From Sphingomonadaceae bacterium (lineage in GTDB: Bacteria > Pseudomonadota > Alphaproteobacteria > Sphingomonadales > Sphingomonadaceae): a stretch of 7,889 nt of DNA. The stretch covers positions 1-7,889 of the forward strand of contig JACDGO010000083.1 in assembly GCA_013821585.1 (NCBI GenBank), in the 5' to 3' direction. Made by a program: the position numbers and the translations under genes. The stretch's first letter is position 1. The number at the start of each line of letters is the position of its first letter. Below the pieces are notes generated by a model. The model was not told the DNA's origin, did no database searches, and saw nothing but the letters and a program-made list of their open reading frames with translations. Shown here in pieces: positions 6,803-7,889 of this stretch.

Positions 6803-7840
6803 ATGGCAAAAAAACGCCCCCGCATCAGCGTAGTGATGAGCGTCTACAATGACGCCCCTTTTCTGGCGGCCGCCATTACCAGCATTCTCACCCAAAGCGT
6901 CGCCGATTTCGAATTCCTGATCGTCGACGACGGATCGAGCGACGGTTCCGCGAAAATCATCGACGATTATGCCCAAGCCGACCACCGCATCCGGGTCCTG
7001 CGCCAAGAGAATCGAGGCCTGATTGCCAGCCTCAACCGCGCGATCGCCGAGGCGTGCGGTGAGTTGATCGCGCGCATGGACGGCGACGATATCTCACTTC
7101 CCGAACGCTTCGCCCAACAGCTCGCCTTTATCGATGCGCACCCCGATTGCGGCGTCTTGGGGACCAATTTTCACAGCATTGATGCCGCAGGCCGGCTCGT
7201 TGAGGTCGCCGCTCCTCATCCCTTGGATCACGCGGGCATTTCTGATGCGTTGAGGCGGGATTCGCCGATTTGTCATCCTTCGGTCATGATGCAGCGAGCG
7301 GCGCTGCTGTCGGTCGGCGGTTATCGACCGGCCTATCGCTTCGGCGAGGACTACGATCTGTGGCTGCGCCTTTCGACCCGCACGCGTTTGGCCAATTTGC
7401 CCGATCGGCTGTTGCACTATCGTAGGTCGGACAACCAGGTCAGCGTTTGCCATGCCGTCGATCAACAAATATCTGTGGCTGTAGCCCTACTGGCGCACGC
7501 CGAAAGGCTAGCGGCCCGGCCAGATCCGACCGCCGAACTATTATGCCCTCCATCGCTAGATCAACTGGATGCACTGTTTGGAAAGAGCGGACTGGAGTTT
7601 GATCTTCGTTCGCAATTGGCGCGAAGAATTGGCTACTCTCGGCATGCGATGCGCGCGGATGGCTTCGCCATATTGGTCGCACATGTCCGCGCGGGCGGAG
7701 CACATGAAGGACTTTGGCGGACGGTCGCACGTCTCCTGCTGTTTGGTGAATTTACCAAGGCATTGCGGCTGGCCACTCTGCTTGTCGTCAGCCTCCACAG
7801 ACCAAGCGCCCGTTCTTGGGAGGCGCCTATCAACGCCTGA
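6803..7840 (+). CDS. Glycosyltransferase family 2 (GT-A fold)
   Basis: Inverting GT-A sugar transferase, probably cytoplasmic and acting on lipid-linked sugar acceptors in polysaccharide or glycolipid assembly. From ATG 6803 it has 345 residues. The nucleotide-sugar domain occupies about 7-215, with ISVVMSVYND at 8-17, the VDDGSSDGS loop at 41-49, the metal-binding DGDD at 93-96, and HPSVMMQR at 158-165. GEDYDLWLRL at 181-190 holds the acidic pair (E182, D183) typical of the catalytic base region. The remaining 130 residues form a helical tail with a hydrophobic stretch near 320-336 that could touch the membrane. The GTG at 6800 is an equally possible start one codon earlier. No Shine-Dalgarno site is visible. 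Donor and acceptor sugars cannot be predicted. The gene's divergence from a Wzx-like flippase supports a surface-polysaccharide role. Confidence 0.92.
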   Translation: MAKKRPRISVVMSVYNDAPFLAAAITSILTQSVADFEFLIVDDGSSDGSAKIIDDYAQADHRIRVLRQENRGLIASLNRAIAEACGELIARMDGDDISLPERFAQQLAFIDAHPDCGVLGTNFHSIDAAGRLVEVAAPHPLDHAGISDALRRDSPICHPSVMMQRAALLSVGGYRPAYRFGEDYDLWLRLSTRTRLANLPDRLLHYRRSDNQVSVCHAVDQQISVAVALLAHAERLAARPDPTAELLCPPSLDQLDALFGKSGLEFDLRSQLARRIGYSRHAMRADGFAILVAHVRAGGAHEGLWRTVARLLLFGEFTKALRLATLLVVSLHRPSARSWEAPINA

Positions 7841-7889
7841 GACATCGCCAGCTGCTGACAAATCTGGGTGAACGGCGCGTGTTTAATCG

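Noticed and set aside
7841..7889. Terminator or new gene start after the glycosyltransferase
   Set aside because: The 49 bases show no hairpin with a T-run and no start with a ribosome site; too short to interpret.

Overview
The window is high-GC (roughly two thirds G+C), densely coded bacterial DNA. Codon choice and gene content suggest an alphaproteobacterium, plausibly of the Sphingomonas group. That placement is an impression from composition and protein style, with no marker gene to confirm it.

Left part (1-5130, all + strand): the tail of a secondary-metabolite operon. It opens inside the 3' half of a cytochrome P450 gene. This overlaps the start of a 1330-residue single-module non-ribosomal peptide synthetase (NRPS) with the order condensation - adenylation - carrier - thioesterase (C-A-PCP-TE). 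That gene in turn overlaps an Sfp-type 4'-phosphopantetheinyl transferase. Both junctions are 4-base overlaps (ATGA and TTGA), so the three genes look translationally coupled. The adenylation-domain specificity residues read by eye as DILQLGMIWK, a glycine-type code. The terminal TE carries cysteine where the nucleophilic serine normally sits. Because the module starts with a C domain and ends with a TE, it should be the last module of an assembly line whose earlier modules (NRPS, PKS or an acyl donor) lie upstream of the window. Working model: the transferase installs phosphopantetheine on the carrier domain, the module adds glycine to an upstream chain, the cysteine TE releases it, and the P450 oxidises the chain or the released product.

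Right part (5132-7840): two divergent genes of surface-polysaccharide type. A MOP-superfamily (Wzx-like) flippase lies on the - strand and converges on the transferase gene with a single base between the two stop codons. A family 2 glycosyltransferase lies on the + strand. The 170-base gap between the two divergent starts probably holds both promoters, plus a 10-codon leader-like ORF with a good Shine-Dalgarno sequence. Whether these two genes belong to the peptide pathway (a glycosylated or exported product) or to a separate exopolysaccharide locus cannot be decided here. Their opposite orientation favours a separate unit.

No RNA genes, insertion sequences, CRISPR arrays or convincing long repeats were seen.
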